Assembly: GCA_017937285.1 (NCBI GenBank)
Contig: JAGBDU010000020.1
Location: 1 to 44,259, forward strand
Source: Clostridia bacterium
GTDB lineage: Bacteria > Bacillota > Clostridia > TANB77 > CAG-508
Reading direction: 5' to 3'
Length of the DNA: 44,259 bases
The translations under genes and the position numbers were made by a program. Shown in pieces: positions 8,585 to 16,794 of this stretch (positions are counted from its first letter, which is position 1; each line of letters starts with the position of its first letter). The notes under the pieces are model-generated. The model saw only the letters and a program-made list of their open reading frames with translations. It ran no database searches and was not told where the DNA came from.

Positions 8585-9544
8585 ATGGGTAGCGAATTAA
8601 ACACCAAAGAAACTATTGTAAAAATAAAGGTACTAGGAGCTGGTGGAGGAGGCAGTAATGCAGTAAATAGAATGATAGAAGATGAAGTTCAAAATGTAGA
8701 TTTTATAATAGTAGATACAAATGCAATATCAGCAGCCAACTCTAAAGCAAAAAACATTATACAAATAGGAGAAAATGAAGCAAAAGGTATTGGAGCTGGA
8801 GCTAACCCGGAAGTTGGAGAAAATTCTGCCAAAGAAAATGCAGAAGAAATTGAATCAAAATTAGTAAATACAGACTTATTATTTTTGACAGCTGGAATGG
8901 GTGGAGGAACAGGAACAGGAGCACTTCCGATAATAGCAGAGATGGCTAAAAATATGGGCATATTAACAATTGGAATTGTAACAAAGCCATTTAAATTTGA
9001 AGGAAGAACAAGACTAAAAAATGCAGAAGCAGGAATAGAAAAATTAAAACAAAATGTAGATGCACTTATAGTTATAGAAAATGATAAATTATTAAAATTA
9101 AAATCAGAAAATTTGACTATGATAGAAGCTTTTAAACAAACCGATAATATACTAAAACAAGGAATTGTAGGAATAACTAATTTATTAAACACTGTTGGAG
9201 AAATAAACATAGATTTTGCAGATATCGCAACAATCATAGGAATAAAAGGTTTAGCATACATGGGAATAGGAAGCGCATCAGGAGAAAATGCTTTATCAAT
9301 AGCAACTCGTAAAGCAATTGATAATCCATTAACTTCTGTTAATATAAATGGAGCAAAAGGAATAATATTTAATATACAAGGAAGCAAAGATTTATCTTTA
9401 AGCGAAATAAACAACAGTGTTGCTATAATAAATGATATCGTAGATGATGATGCAAATATAATTTTTGGAACAGTAATCAATGAAGAGCTAGAAGACGAAG
9501 TAATAGTAACTGTAGTTGCAACAGGGGTGGACGAAGTTTATTAA
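8585..9544 (+). CDS. FtsZ-family GTPase lacking the C-terminal tail
   Basis: A tubulin-like GTPase of the FtsZ family. GAGGGGSNAVNRMI is at the N terminus, GAGANPEVG near residue 73, the tubulin signature GMGGGTGTG near 105, and the T7 loop NIDFADIATI near 209 with its catalytic acidic residues. At 319 residues it ends directly after the globular core (VATGVDEVY), where other FtsZs continue with a flexible linker and a conserved C-terminal peptide that binds FtsA, SepF or ZapA. It is not in the usual division and cell wall cluster. It could be a second, specialised FtsZ or a shortened sole FtsZ; this window cannot tell. A GAGAGGAG site precedes the ATG. A membrane transglutaminase-like gene follows after 27 bp in the same operon. 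Confidence 0.9.
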   Translation: MGSELNTKETIVKIKVLGAGGGGSNAVNRMIEDEVQNVDFIIVDTNAISAANSKAKNIIQIGENEAKGIGAGANPEVGENSAKENAEEIESKLVNTDLLFLTAGMGGGTGTGALPIIAEMAKNMGILTIGIVTKPFKFEGRTRLKNAEAGIEKLKQNVDALIVIENDKLLKLKSENLTMIEAFKQTDNILKQGIVGITNLLNTVGEINIDFADIATIIGIKGLAYMGIGSASGENALSIATRKAIDNPLTSVNINGAKGIIFNIQGSKDLSLSEINNSVAIINDIVDDDANIIFGTVINEELEDEVIVTVVATGVDEVY

Positions 9545-9571
9545 AATATTAATCTTTATAGGAGAAAAAAT

Positions 9572-10684
9572 ATGATATATAGAAAAAAATCTAAATTAGG
9601 AAAGATAATAAAAATAATTACTTTAATTGTATTCATATATGCATGTTATAATGTAGATTATTTCAAAAATAATAAATATGTAATAATGGTAAAATCCAAA
9701 ATTGGAGATACAATAAGTACCATAACTAACAATGAAGGGTTATCAGCTCTTATAGAGCATTATGAACCTGATGATGAAGATAATACTATATATGAAATAT
9801 CAGATAGTCAAGACAGATATTTTTATGATCAACTAGATGATACCTCAAAAATAATTTATGCAGAAATACTAAATAATATAGACAAAATAAAAAATGGCGA
9901 AGATTATATAAAAATATCATCAAAATTATCAACATTATCTAATAGCCAAGATATGTCAACAGCATTAATGAATTCATTTCAAAATGCATGGGATGCTTTT
10001 AGAAATGATAATGTAGATATATTTTACATAGATGGCTCTAAAATGTGTTTAGTTACAAAAACTATAAAAAGAGGCAATAAGATAAATTATGAATTTTATA
10101 TAAGCAAAGGAAAAAATTCAAATTATTTGATAGAAGAATTCAATACATCAGAAGAAGTAGAAAAAGCAGTAGAATTTGTTAAAAATGCTGAAAATGAAAT
10201 TTTAAGTACAGTAACAGAAAAAAATGATTATTATAAAATAGTTAAAATTCATAATTGGATTGTTGAAAATTTAGAATATAATTTAGAAGAATCTAACAAT
10301 AATTCAAATATATACGGAGCATTAAAAGACAAAAAAGTAGTATGTGAAGGTTATGCAAGGCTATTTAAGTCATTAATGGATAAATTAGAAATACCATGTG
10401 TATTAGTATCTGGAGAAGGAATAGATTTAGAAACAGGTAATAGAGAAAATCATGCATGGAATTATGTGTATTTAAAGGGAAATTGGTATGCAATAGATAC
10501 AACATGGGATGATCCTGTAATAATAGGTAATGGAACTATTAGTAAAGATTTAAATTATAAATATTTTTTGAAAGGTTCTAAAAACTTTAGTCAATCACAT
10601 ATATCAAATGGAAGATTGGTAGAAAATGGAATTGAATTTATATATCCAGAATTATCAATAGAAGATTATGTAAGAGAAAAATAA
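9572..10684 (+). CDS. membrane-anchored transglutaminase-like protein
   Basis: A 370-residue protein with a basic N terminus and one membrane segment (about residues 13-27), so most of it is probably outside the cell. The C-terminal third is a transglutaminase-like (papain-fold) core with an apparent Cys-His-Asp triad: Cys in VVCEGYARLF, His in ENHAWNYV, Asp in AIDTTWDDP. Such domains act as proteases, peptide cyclases or crosslinkers, often on cell wall or spore coat substrates. The middle (about 60-200) matches nothing I recognise. It follows the ftsZ-like gene by 27 bp with its own AGGAGA site and ends before a bidirectional terminator. Confidence 0.85.
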   Translation: MIYRKKSKLGKIIKIITLIVFIYACYNVDYFKNNKYVIMVKSKIGDTISTITNNEGLSALIEHYEPDDEDNTIYEISDSQDRYFYDQLDDTSKIIYAEILNNIDKIKNGEDYIKISSKLSTLSNSQDMSTALMNSFQNAWDAFRNDNVDIFYIDGSKMCLVTKTIKRGNKINYEFYISKGKNSNYLIEEFNTSEEVEKAVEFVKNAENEILSTVTEKNDYYKIVKIHNWIVENLEYNLEESNNNSNIYGALKDKKVVCEGYARLFKSLMDKLEIPCVLVSGEGIDLETGNRENHAWNYVYLKGNWYAIDTTWDDPVIIGNGTISKDLNYKYFLKGSKNFSQSHISNGRLVENGIEFIYPELSIEDYVREK

Positions 10685-10773
10685 AAACTAGCACTTAAAC
10701 AATTAAATGAATGATGTAAGTGTTGTAGCATCAAATATGATAAAAAATGCATTGGTATATAATTTAAAACAAA

Positions 10774-10813
10774 TAAAAAAAGACGGGTTTTAATTAAAAA
10801 ATCCGTCTTTTTT
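10774..10813. terminator. bidirectional terminator between transglutaminase gene and murC
   Basis: AAAAAAAGACGG pairs with CCGTCTTTTTT around an AT loop, with A-run on one side and T-run on the other. It lies between convergent genes and can serve both. Confidence 0.85.
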
Positions 10814-10865
10814 AGGTAAGATAACACTGAGTGAAATAGTAAATTAGTTACTATCAGATATAAGT

Positions 10866-12260
10866 TTAGTAGATTTCATGGTCTACAATCATTGGACCGA
10901 TATTTGTAACTGTACCAGCACCAACTGTTAAAACGATATCATTATTAATAGCATGAGATCTTATATATTCTGCAATTTCAGCAAAATCAGATATATAAAT
11001 AGCTTTTCTTCCTATTTTAGTTATCTCTTCAACTAAATCTTTTGCACTAACATCATAAGTGTTTTTTTCACGAGCAGCATAAATATCTGTAATAATTATA
11101 TTATCAAAAGGTGCTAAAGCTTTTGCAAAATCATGCAACAAATTTTTTGTTCTACTATAAGTATGTGGCTGAAATATTATCCAAGCCTTATTATGATTTT
11201 TTTGTTTTGTAGCATTTGCGATAGCTTGTATTTCTGTTGGGTGATGAGCATAATCATCAAATACACTAATATTTTGGTGGAATGTACCAATAAATTCGTA
11301 ACGTCTATGAGCACCTGTAAATTTTTTCAAAGCTTCGGCCATAGTTTGTTTATCTATACCATAAGAATGGCATGTTGCAATACATGCTAAAGCATCTAAT
11401 ATATTGTGTTTTCCAGGAACAGATAAGCTAATTGTTTTAAAGAAATTGTTATTATAATAAACATCAAATGTTGGAAAACCATTTGAATTATAAGTAATAT
11501 TGCGTGCAATAAAATTAGCTTTGTTACTATCAATACCAAACGAAACCACTTTTGCATCTGTGCATTTAGAAAGTGTAGCACAGTTAGGATCATCACTATT
11601 TACTACTAGTAATCCATCATTAGGAAGTAATTTTACGTATTTTTCAAAAGACTGTATTATATTATCAAGATTTTTAAAATAATCAAGATGATCATTATCT
11701 ATATTTAATACTATTTCTGTTTTTGGGTGAAAACTTAAAAAGCTTTCTACATATTCGCAAGCCTCTAAAATAAAATAATCACTATTACCAATTCGAGAAT
11801 TTCCATTTAATTGTTTTAATATAGCTCCAACTTGAATAGTTGGGTCTAATCCAGCTTCAATAAAACATAAAGATATCATAGATGTAGTAGTTGTTTTTCC
11901 ATGAGTACCAGAAACACAAATAGTATCTTCAAATGCTTTAGTGATTTCGCCTAAAAAGTCAGATCTTTCAACTATTGGAATATTTAGTTCTTGAGCTCTT
12001 AAAAGTTCAGGATCATCTGGTTTTATTGCAGCAGTGTATACAACTAAACTAGCTTTTGATAAATTGTCATAATCACACCCAATAGTAACAGGAACACCGC
12101 TAGATATTAATTTATCTGTTAATTCAGAAGAATTATCATCTGAACCAGTAACGTGAAAGCCCCAGTGTTTAAGCATTTCTGCAATTCCGCTCATACTTGT
12201 ACCACCGATACCTCTCATATGTATATTTCTAAAAAGTCTTAATTGATTTAAGTTAGCCAA
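10866..12260 (-). CDS. murC: UDP-N-acetylmuramate--L-alanine ligase
   Basis: MurC adds L-alanine to UDP-MurNAc, the first amino acid of the peptidoglycan stem peptide, in the cytoplasm. The N-terminal nucleotide-sugar fold shows IHMRGIGGTSMSGIAEML, the ATP loop is GTHGKTTTTSM, and the Mur ligase centre includes EACEYVESF and the later DDYAHHPTEI block with HTYSRT. The start is taken as TTG at 12260, because AAAGGAGTG lies just before it; the ATG at 12287 has no ribosome site and would place that site inside the gene. This gives 464 residues, within the normal range. The gene is alone on its strand, convergent with the transglutaminase operon. Confidence 0.93.
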   Translation of the reverse strand: MANLNQLRLFRNIHMRGIGGTSMSGIAEMLKHWGFHVTGSDDNSSELTDKLISSGVPVTIGCDYDNLSKASLVVYTAAIKPDDPELLRAQELNIPIVERSDFLGEITKAFEDTICVSGTHGKTTTTSMISLCFIEAGLDPTIQVGAILKQLNGNSRIGNSDYFILEACEYVESFLSFHPKTEIVLNIDNDHLDYFKNLDNIIQSFEKYVKLLPNDGLLVVNSDDPNCATLSKCTDAKVVSFGIDSNKANFIARNITYNSNGFPTFDVYYNNNFFKTISLSVPGKHNILDALACIATCHSYGIDKQTMAEALKKFTGAHRRYEFIGTFHQNISVFDDYAHHPTEIQAIANATKQKNHNKAWIIFQPHTYSRTKNLLHDFAKALAPFDNIIITDIYAAREKNTYDVSAKDLVEEITKIGRKAIYISDFAEIAEYIRSHAINNDIVLTVGAGTVTNIGPMIVDHEIY

Positions 12261-12355
12261 TGTAATGCACACTCCTTTAAAATTCATTTTGTTTAAAATT
12301 CGATAAGCCTATTATATAAAAATTATATGAATTTTTCAATACAAAATTCATATAA

Positions 12356-12380
12356 TTTTTTATAATATAATCCCTTTTCT
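12356..12380 (-). repeat. partial R2-type intergenic element
   Basis: TTTTTTATAATATAATCCCTTTTC, the inner half of the R2 repeat in reverse orientation; no terminal inverted repeats remain. Confidence 0.6.
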
Positions 12381-12446
12381 ATTAATCTACCAGATAAAAC
12401 TATTAAATAGTAACAAATCAAAAATAAAAAAATATGTAAAAAAAAG

Positions 12447-12475
12447 AAGGAAAAAAAAATTTTTTGGAGAATAAT
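12447..12475 (+). promoter_or_regulatory. sigma-H promoter of spoVG
   Basis: GAAGGAAAA (12447-12455) fits the sigma-H -35 consensus RnAGGAwWW. After 11 bases, GGAGAATAA (12467-12475) fits the -10 consensus RnnGAATww with no mismatch. Sigma-H transcription of spoVG is established in Bacillus subtilis, so the match is expected functionally. Confidence 0.75.
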
Positions 12476-12480
12476 ATAAT

Positions 12481-12501
12481 TGTACATAAAAGATATGTAC
12501 A
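12481..12501. promoter_or_regulatory. palindrome downstream of the spoVG promoter
   Basis: TGTACATA-(5)-TATGTACA, an 8-bp perfect inverted repeat just after the predicted spoVG transcription start. It could be an operator or a short 5' mRNA stem; nothing in the sequence decides which. Confidence 0.45.
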
Positions 12502-12534
12502 AAAAAATTTTTAACATTGGAAGGCGGTGCTCAA

Positions 12535-12825
12535 ATGCAAATAACAAATGTACGTTTGAATAAAACATTAAATTCAGAAAGTAAAATGAAGGCAGTTGCA
12601 TCAGTAACATTTGATAATGAATTTGTTGTTCATGGAATTAAAATTATTGATAGCCCAAAAGGATTATTTATTGCTATGCCTAGCAGAGAAAAAGCTAATG
12701 GTGAACATAAAGATATAGCTCACCCAATCAATCAAGAAACAAGACAAAAAATACAAGATGCTATATTTAAAGAGTATGAAGCAGTACAATCTGAACCAGA
12801 AACAGAAGCTGCATCAGAAGAATAA
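12535..12825 (+). CDS. spoVG: septation/sporulation regulator SpoVG
   Basis: A 96-residue SpoVG protein. SpoVG is a small nucleic-acid binding regulator that affects asymmetric septation, capsule and virulence functions in Firmicutes. The start QITNVRLNK and the later [20 protein letters not shown] block are the family's conserved core. The C terminus is acidic ([12 protein letters not shown]). The start is the ATG at 12535, preceded by GGAAGGCGGTG; a TTG at 12517 would fall inside that site. The gene stands alone between a sigma-H promoter and a terminator. Confidence 0.96.
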   Translation: MQITNVRLNKTLNSESKMKAVASVTFDNEFVVHGIKIIDSPKGLFIAMPSREKANGEHKDIAHPINQETRQKIQDAIFKEYEAVQSEPETEAASEE

Positions 12826-12830
12826 TATAT

Positions 12831-12863
12831 AAAAAAGAAGTAACTTAGGTTGCTTCTTTTTTT
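12831..12863 (+). terminator. spoVG terminator
   Basis: AGAAGTAAC pairs with GTTGCTTCT (one G-T pair), 4-base loop TTAG, followed by a run of seven T. Confidence 0.85.
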
Positions 12864-12987
12864 ATGTGCAATTTTATAAAAATAATAAATATGATACGTA
12901 TAGTAATAAATTATTTTCCTAATGTATTAATAAAAGGTATCATAAAAAACTTTTCCTATATAAAATATTATAATAGAAAAAGTTTTG

Positions 12988-13037
12988 GTTACAATTTACA
13001 GATAAAAGTGAGCCATTCTAAAGGGATTATATTATAA
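12988..13037 (+). repeat. R1 intergenic element, right end missing
   Basis: GTTACAATTTACAG followed by ATAAAAGTGAGCCATTC and GGGATTATATTATAA. The terminal inverted-repeat partner on the right is missing; the copy ends about 15 bp before the stop of the HD-domain gene. Confidence 0.8.
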
Positions 13038-13052
13038 AATTGCAAAATTAAA

Positions 13053-13580
13053 TTATGGTATATGTATAAATAGCATAAGTAATAACATTGAAGCATATCT
13101 TAAAATTTTTTTTGAAATAATCTTACGAATATAATAATTATAAGATTCTTGCAAAGCACAATATTTATCAACAAATGTTATTATATATGATTCTAAATAT
13201 TTAGGTGGAATTATAGTAACAGGCCACATGTGTTTAATAATAATATCTTTTTCTTTTTTATTAAGCGAAAATAGGGTAGATGCTTTTTCATATGCGATGT
13301 ATGGATGCCTAAAAGCATGAAACCTTTTTCTATCCGGTTGTTTAATTCTCCAATCATATAAAAATAAATCATGAATCATAGCAGCTCTTGCTATAGATGT
13401 ATAGTCGAGTTTTAATTTTTTACAAATCAAAAAAGAATAGTAAGATACAGAATAGCAGTGGTTATAACAGCTACAATCATAATGCTGTCTATAATTTTTC
13501 ATTTCTTGTACAGTAGGATTGCTAATGATTTCAGAAATTATATTATTAAAAATTTGATAATTTGTTAAATCTTTTTTCAT
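13053..13580 (-). CDS. HD-domain phosphohydrolase-like protein
   Basis: A 175-residue protein of the HD superfamily of metal-dependent phosphohydrolases. His in YNHCYSVSYYS, the pair HD in AAMIHDLFLYDW near residue 70, and a later His in IIKHMWP fit the H...HD...H pattern. The Asp of a final motif is likely in FVDKYCAL. Similar small cytoplasmic HD proteins of Firmicutes act on nucleotides, but the substrate cannot be assigned. The start is the ATG at 13580 because GAGAGGAA lies 9 bases upstream; the longer frame to 13643 has no site. The last dozen residues are hydrophobic (SMLLLMLFIHIP), unusual for the family and possibly altered by the repeat next to the stop. Confidence 0.78.
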   Translation of the reverse strand: MKKDLTNYQIFNNIISEIISNPTVQEMKNYRQHYDCSCYNHCYSVSYYSFLICKKLKLDYTSIARAAMIHDLFLYDWRIKQPDRKRFHAFRHPYIAYEKASTLFSLNKKEKDIIIKHMWPVTIIPPKYLESYIITFVDKYCALQESYNYYIRKIISKKILRYASMLLLMLFIHIP

Positions 13581-13684
13581 ATTATTAATTCCTCTCAAAA
13601 TACTTATATAATATATTATAGTATGATATACTTTAATTTGCAATAAAAATATTTGCCAAAACGGAACGGGCAGACATTGAATCT

Positions 13685-13734
13685 ATTACAATTCACAGCT
13701 AAAAGTGAGCCGTTCCAAAGGGATTATATTATAA
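13685..13734 (+). repeat. R1 intergenic element, right end missing
   Basis: TTACAATTCACAGCTAAAAG, GAGCCGTTCCAAA and GGGATTATATTATAA match the R1 consensus; the copy stops there and a different sequence (CGCTCTGTTACTG) follows. Confidence 0.85.
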
Positions 13735-13932
13735 CGCTCTGTTACTGTTACAGTTTAGTAAGAGATTTTAACAAGCATAGCTAAAAGAGGTTTTTAACCT
13801 CAATTTGCTGTTACTACTACGAAACCTAAATTCACTAAAAAATATTGACTAAACCTTAAAAAGATGATTTAATAGCTAATACAGAAATTTGATTTTATAA
13901 AAAAATTAATTCAAAAAATTTTTTTGTCTAAA

Positions 13933-13980
13933 GTGGGAAAATGGGACGGTTCTCTTTTCCCATTTTTGGGAATTTGGGAC
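13933..13980 (+). repeat. GGGACGGTTCTC repeat, copy 1
   Basis: GTGGGAAAATGGGACGG then TTCTCTTTTCCCA; TGGGAAAA and TTTTCCCA form an 8-bp stem. The same sequence recurs at 17055. Such G-rich hairpin sequences resemble the REP-like repeats seen near Y1 (RAYT) transposases in other Clostridia; no such transposase is in the window. Confidence 0.75.
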
Positions 13981-14094
13981 AGTCTTACCTTAGTACACGA
14001 CACTTTTTCTAAATGCTTAGAGCCACAACAGTTTCAAGACTCACGAATAAAGTCCTGTGATTGAAAAAATATATAAAAAATGGCATAAATTTTA

Positions 14095-14138
14095 ATATCG
14101 TATTAGCATAAAAAATAGTAATTATGTTAATACGATAT
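14095..14138. repeat. 17-bp inverted repeat
   Basis: ATATCGTATTAGCATAA (14095-14111) pairs with TTATGTTAATACGATAT (14122-14138) with a single G-T pair and a 10-base loop. No T-run follows on either strand. Confidence 0.7.
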
Positions 14139-14193
14139 TTACTTTATTATGTCAACAACAATAAAAAATTGTATTAAAAAAAAACATCGCCAA

Positions 14194-14277
14194 ATTCAGA
14201 TTTTATTGATTTGATGATATCAGTAGTAACAACTGATTCAGATTTTATTGATTTGGTGATATCAGTAGTAACAACTG
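14194..14277. repeat. 42-bp direct tandem duplication
   Basis: Two 42-bp units (14194-14235, 14236-14277) differing at one base, plus a partial third. Forty-two is a multiple of three. Read on the minus strand it gives an open 14-residue repeat with the core SVVTTDI-KSIKSE that ends FGDVFF and a stop near 14180. It may be the tail of a decayed gene. Confidence 0.75.
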
Positions 14278-14337
14278 ATTTAGATTTAATTAGTATATAT
14301 ATGAAAATGGCTGTATAAAAAAGTGTCGGATATTAAG

Positions 14338-14928
14338 TTATTCAAGTTCCAAAGTTTCTTCTAATACTTCCCAAACCTTATCAGTATAAATTTTTCTTTC
14401 AGCAGAAAAAGGCAAAAATGTAAAGTCTTTTATTGGATTTAGTATTGATTGTATTGAATCAACAGCAGAATCTACTTTAGTAACAGCAATTTTATCAGCT
14501 TTGCTAGTAATTACAATAAATGGTAAACCAGATCTAATAATATAATCATACATCATTTTGTCATTGCTACCAGGTTCATGCCTGATATCAATTAGAAGAA
14601 TAATTAAAGCAATGTTTTTTCTAATATGTAAGTATTCATCAATAAATCCATTTACTTTTGCTTGTTCAACTTTTGACATTTTGCTATAGCCATATCCAGG
14701 TAAATCAACAAAATAAAATTTATCGTCCATATTGTAAAAATTAATTTGTCTTGTTTTGCCAGGCTCACTACTTGTTCTAGCAAGTTTTTTTCTGTTAATC
14801 ATAGTGTTTATAAAAGAAGATTTACCAACATTTGATTTACCAACTAAAACAACTTCTGCTAATCCATTAGAAGGATATTGTTTTGGGCTAACTGCTGAAA
14901 TTTCGAATTTAGGATTTTTTATTAACAT
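14338..14928 (-). CDS. engB: ribosome biogenesis GTPase EngB/YsxC
   Basis: A 196-residue GTPase of the EngB (YihA/YsxC) family, needed for large ribosomal subunit assembly. G1 is GKSNVGKSSF, G3 is DLPGYGYSK, G4 is TSKADK and the G5-like segment is FSAERK. The start is the ATG at 14928, preceded by GAAAGGATG; the frame extends to 14970 without a better site. It is downstream of serS on the same strand, 185 bp away. Confidence 0.96.
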   Translation of the reverse strand: MLIKNPKFEISAVSPKQYPSNGLAEVVLVGKSNVGKSSFINTMINRKKLARTSSEPGKTRQINFYNMDDKFYFVDLPGYGYSKMSKVEQAKVNGFIDEYLHIRKNIALIILLIDIRHEPGSNDKMMYDYIIRSGLPFIVITSKADKIAVTKVDSAVDSIQSILNPIKDFTFLPFSAERKIYTDKVWEVLEETLELE

Positions 14929-15043
14929 AAATTCACATCCTTTCAATAATAAAATAGTAAAATTGCACAAGTTTAATGCTTAAAATCTTAATAACAGAAA
15001 AAATGCACGATTTTAATGCTCAAAATATAAATAGTAGAAAAGT

Positions 15044-15085
15044 GCACATTTTGATTACTAAAATATATGGAACCTCAAAATGTGC
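15044..15085 (-). terminator. hairpin downstream of serS
   Basis: GCACATTTTGA (15044-15054) and TCAAAATGTGC (15075-15085) form a perfect 11-bp stem with a 20-base loop, between serS and engB. Further GTGC-containing copies lie nearby. There is no clean T-run, so termination is uncertain. Confidence 0.45.
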
Positions 15086-15113
15086 GTTTACTGTGCAATT
15101 TTGTAATGTGCGT

Positions 15114-16400
15114 TTATTTTTTTTGCGATATTTTTTCAATTCCACCCATATATGGACGAAGAACTTCTGGAATTGTTACAGATCCATCTTCATTATAATT
15201 ATTTTCTAAAAAAGCTATTAGCATACGAGGTGGGGCAACTACAGTATTGTTTAATGTGTGAGCATAATAGTTTCCTTTTTCACCTTTTATACGAATTCCA
15301 AGTCTACGAGCTTGTGCATCTGTTAAATTAGAGCAACTTCCAACTTCAAAATATTTTTGTTGTCTTGGGCTCCAAGCTTCAACATCACAGCTTTTTGCTT
15401 TTAAATCTGCTAAATCTCCAGAGCAACATTCAAGTGTACGAACAGGAATATCCATACTTCTAAATAGTTCAACTGTATATGACCACATTTTATCATACCA
15501 ATTCCAGCTATCTTCAGGTTCACAAACAACTATCATTTCTTGTTTTTCAAATTGGTGAATTCTATAAACACCACGCTCTTCAATTCCATGAGCTCCTTTT
15601 TCTTTTCTAAAACATGGAGAGTAAGAAGTCATTGTATATGGCATTTCAGTTTTCTTTAATAATTGACCTTTAAACTTACCAATCATTGAATGTTCTGAAG
15701 TACCAATTAAATATAAATCTTCACCTTCAATTTTATACATCATAGCGTCCATTTCTTCAAAACTCATTACTCCATCTACAACATCACTACGAATCATGTA
15801 AGGTGGAATGCAGTATGTAAATCCTTTGTTTATCATAAAATCTCTTGCATAAGATAAAATTGCAGAATGAAGTCTGGCAATATCACCAACTAAATAGTAA
15901 AATCCATTACCAGCAACTCTACGAGAACTATCTAAGTCTAATCCACATAAAGATTCCATTATATCTGCATGATATGGAATTTCGTATTTTGGAACTACAG
16001 GTTCACCATATTTTTGGATTTCAACATTTTTACTATCATCTTCACCAATAGGCACAGATTCATGAATTATGTTTGGAATTTTCATCATTCTAGATTTTAT
16101 TTCTTCTGCATATTCGTTTTCTAATTTTTCATTTTCTACTAATTCATTGTTGATTTCTTGAACTTGAACTTTTATCTTTTCTGCTTCTTCTTTTTGACCA
16201 TTTTTCATAAGATTTCCGATTTCAGAGCTTAAAGAATTACGTTTGCTACGAAGTTCATCTCCTTTTAAAGTTGCAGTTCTTTTTTTACTATCTAAATCAA
16301 GTACTTCATCAACTAAATGTAATTTGTGATTTTGAAATTTTTTCTTGATATTTTCTTTTACAATATCAGGGTTTTCTCTTAAAAATTTGATATCAATCAT
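15114..16400 (-). CDS. serS: serine--tRNA ligase (variant motif 3)
   Basis: A 428-residue class II aminoacyl-tRNA synthetase charging tRNA-Ser. The N-terminal long coiled-coil arm (about 30-100), motif 2 (FRKEKGAHGIEERGVYRIHQ) and IPEVLRPYMGG are clear. The serine-binding T-x-E is present as GTSEHS rather than the usual TAEVPL, and motif 3 reads LNNTVVAPPRMLIAFLEN rather than the common NGSGLAxGRTL form, with its Arg kept. This looks like a divergent subgroup of SerRS and not a damaged gene. AAGGAGGAATTCAA precedes the ATG. It is in an operon with an upstream DUF1653 gene behind a T-box. Confidence 0.95.
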   Translation of the reverse strand: MIDIKFLRENPDIVKENIKKKFQNHKLHLVDEVLDLDSKKRTATLKGDELRSKRNSLSSEIGNLMKNGQKEEAEKIKVQVQEINNELVENEKLENEYAEEIKSRMMKIPNIIHESVPIGEDDSKNVEIQKYGEPVVPKYEIPYHADIMESLCGLDLDSSRRVAGNGFYYLVGDIARLHSAILSYARDFMINKGFTYCIPPYMIRSDVVDGVMSFEEMDAMMYKIEGEDLYLIGTSEHSMIGKFKGQLLKKTEMPYTMTSYSPCFRKEKGAHGIEERGVYRIHQFEKQEMIVVCEPEDSWNWYDKMWSYTVELFRSMDIPVRTLECCSGDLADLKAKSCDVEAWSPRQQKYFEVGSCSNLTDAQARRLGIRIKGEKGNYYAHTLNNTVVAPPRMLIAFLENNYNEDGSVTIPEVLRPYMGGIEKISQKK

Positions 16401-16445
16401 TTGAATTCCTCCTTAAAAAATTTATATAAATATTATTTTATTTAG

Positions 16446-16715
16446 TTATTTAGTAAAGTTATTTGATAGATTCTCGCATAATTGGAATCTATATTTTTGA
16501 CCAGTTATATTGTCAGGTCTATCTGTTGATATTTCGGATAAGAACATTTTTTCAGGACGAACCCAAATTTGTTTTTTATCATCTCTATCATATATAGGTT
16601 TGTAAACAACCATTCTTTCTTGAGTTTCGCTATCAAATGCAACATTTTCTACAAAATAATAATTACCTTTAAAATGCCTATAAACTTTTCCAATACAAAC
16701 TTGATTTTCTTCCAT
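16446..16715 (-). CDS. DUF1653 family protein
   Basis: An 89-residue protein whose core (IGKVYRHFKGNYYFVENVAF, then DSETQERMVVYKPIY and IWVRPEKMFLSE) is the DUF1653 fold. The family has no agreed function. It is the first gene after the T-box leader and 45 bp upstream of serS, so it should be controlled by tRNA-Ser charging together with serS. The last 25 residues (after RPDNITGQKYRFQL) are an extension beyond the core. A GGGGGT site is in the leader just before the ATG. Confidence 0.85.
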   Translation of the reverse strand: MEENQVCIGKVYRHFKGNYYFVENVAFDSETQERMVVYKPIYDRDDKKQIWVRPEKMFLSEISTDRPDNITGQKYRFQLCENLSNNFTK

Positions 16716-16794
16716 AAATAATACCCCCTAAAATAGTTTTTTTTATTAATAAGAATAAGAGATAAAGTTTTTATACATAAATTTTAGTAAAACA

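Larger units (their letters stand above)
13735..14337. other. gene-free region with repeats and hairpins
   Basis: No convincing gene is present in these 600 bases. They hold a hairpin at 13778-13808 (GAGG...CCTC core), a promoter-like TTGACT-17-TTTAAT at 13845-13873 with no gene behind it, a GGGACGG-type repeat at 13933, a 17-bp stem at 14095-14138 and a 42-bp tandem duplication at 14194. It looks like a site of accumulated mobile or decayed DNA. Confidence 0.6.

Noticed and set aside
8689..9480. 263-residue minus-strand frame over the ftsZ-like gene
   Set aside because: The plus strand has all FtsZ motifs; the long antisense frame is a by-product of A-rich codon use.
13845..13873. Promoter for a small RNA in the 13735-14337 region
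   Set aside because: TTGACT-17-TTTAAT is a weak match and there is no clear terminator after a structured segment.
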